In this document: in pieces, positions 63,987-64,000 of the stretch
Layout of the letters: the number at the start of each line of letters is the position of its first letter
Position numbering within the stretch: position 1 is the first letter of the stretch
Origin: JADHUC01 sp964623055
GTDB lineage: Bacteria; Planctomycetota; Planctomycetia; Pirellulales; Pirellulaceae
Direction: 5' to 3'
Assembly (NCBI GenBank): GCA_964623055.1
Contig: CAZURK010000009.1
Span: 1-64,000, forward strand
Length of the DNA: 64,000 bases
Notes under the pieces: generated by a model
Databases searched by the model: none
What the model was told of the DNA's origin: nothing
Seen by the model: the letters and a program-made list of their open reading frames with translations, nothing else
Made by a program: the position numbers and the translations under genes

Positions 63987-64000
63987 AACACGATATGTCT

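Noticed and set aside
1..64000. CRISPR array, tRNA or rRNA genes
   Set aside because: No regularly spaced repeats with unique spacers and no recognisable tRNA cloverleaf or rRNA sequence were seen; a covariance-model scan would be decisive.

Overview
The window looks like a chromosome segment of a planctomycete (Planctomycetota, probably Pirellulales-like). This is an inference from gene content. There are many signal-peptide-bearing proteins with PQQ-like, FG-GAP/VCBS and WD40-type propellers, right-handed beta-helix proteins, BNR sialidase-like proteins, a DUF1080 protein, ThuA domains, leucine-rich repeat proteins, and a membrane-anchored coiled-coil protein with an 'RFSLR' motif next to its single TM helix. 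I found no rRNA, tRNA, CRISPR array, complete insertion sequence or phage gene.

Layout. 0.2-6.6 kb: a glutamine amidotransferase-like gene, then a minus-strand run (sialidase-like, Tat metallophosphoesterase, propeller protein, alpha/beta hydrolase). 7.0-8.4 kb: two convergent LTxxQ (Spy-like) periplasmic proteins. 8.6-11.5 kb: a subtilase-PDZ protease and a PIG-L deacetylase. 12.3-15.7 kb: a methyltransferase-like domain fused to PQQ-type propellers. 15.8-16.8 kb: a transposase remnant beside a chimeric, frameshifted glycosidase remnant. 17.3-30.2 kb (plus strand): a 2,400-residue beta-helix protein, a glycosidase fragment, a small secreted protein, a propeller/metallo-beta-lactamase/FG-GAP fusion and a ThuA tail. 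30.3-45.6 kb: an LRR protein, an SGNH hydrolase, a 5'-truncated pectate lyase, a secreted O-methyltransferase, a GH5-like glycosidase, an FG-GAP protein, an EF-hand protein with a stop codon in its leader, a second metallophosphoesterase and a second beta-helix protein. 45.9-47.5 kb: a gene broken by three frameshifts. 47.7-54.9 kb (minus strand): GH38-like, DUF1080, isochorismatase-ThuA and sialidase-like genes. 55.0-64 kb: a transglutaminase-like protein, a two-gene ABC transporter, an unclassified glycosidase-like protein, an LRR protein and two small proteins.

Most genes probably serve extracytoplasmic breakdown and sensing of complex glycans (pectate lyase, beta-helix, GH5/GH38-like, sialidase-like, SGNH esterase, PIG-L deacetylase, DUF1080). 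Two themes stand out. First, many genes are decaying: frameshifts, one-sided truncations, and remnants joined by deletion. Second, short palindromic elements of several unrelated sequence types lie between genes, and related short repeats appear in frame inside one long coding sequence. No clearly new multi-gene defence or metabolic system was identified.
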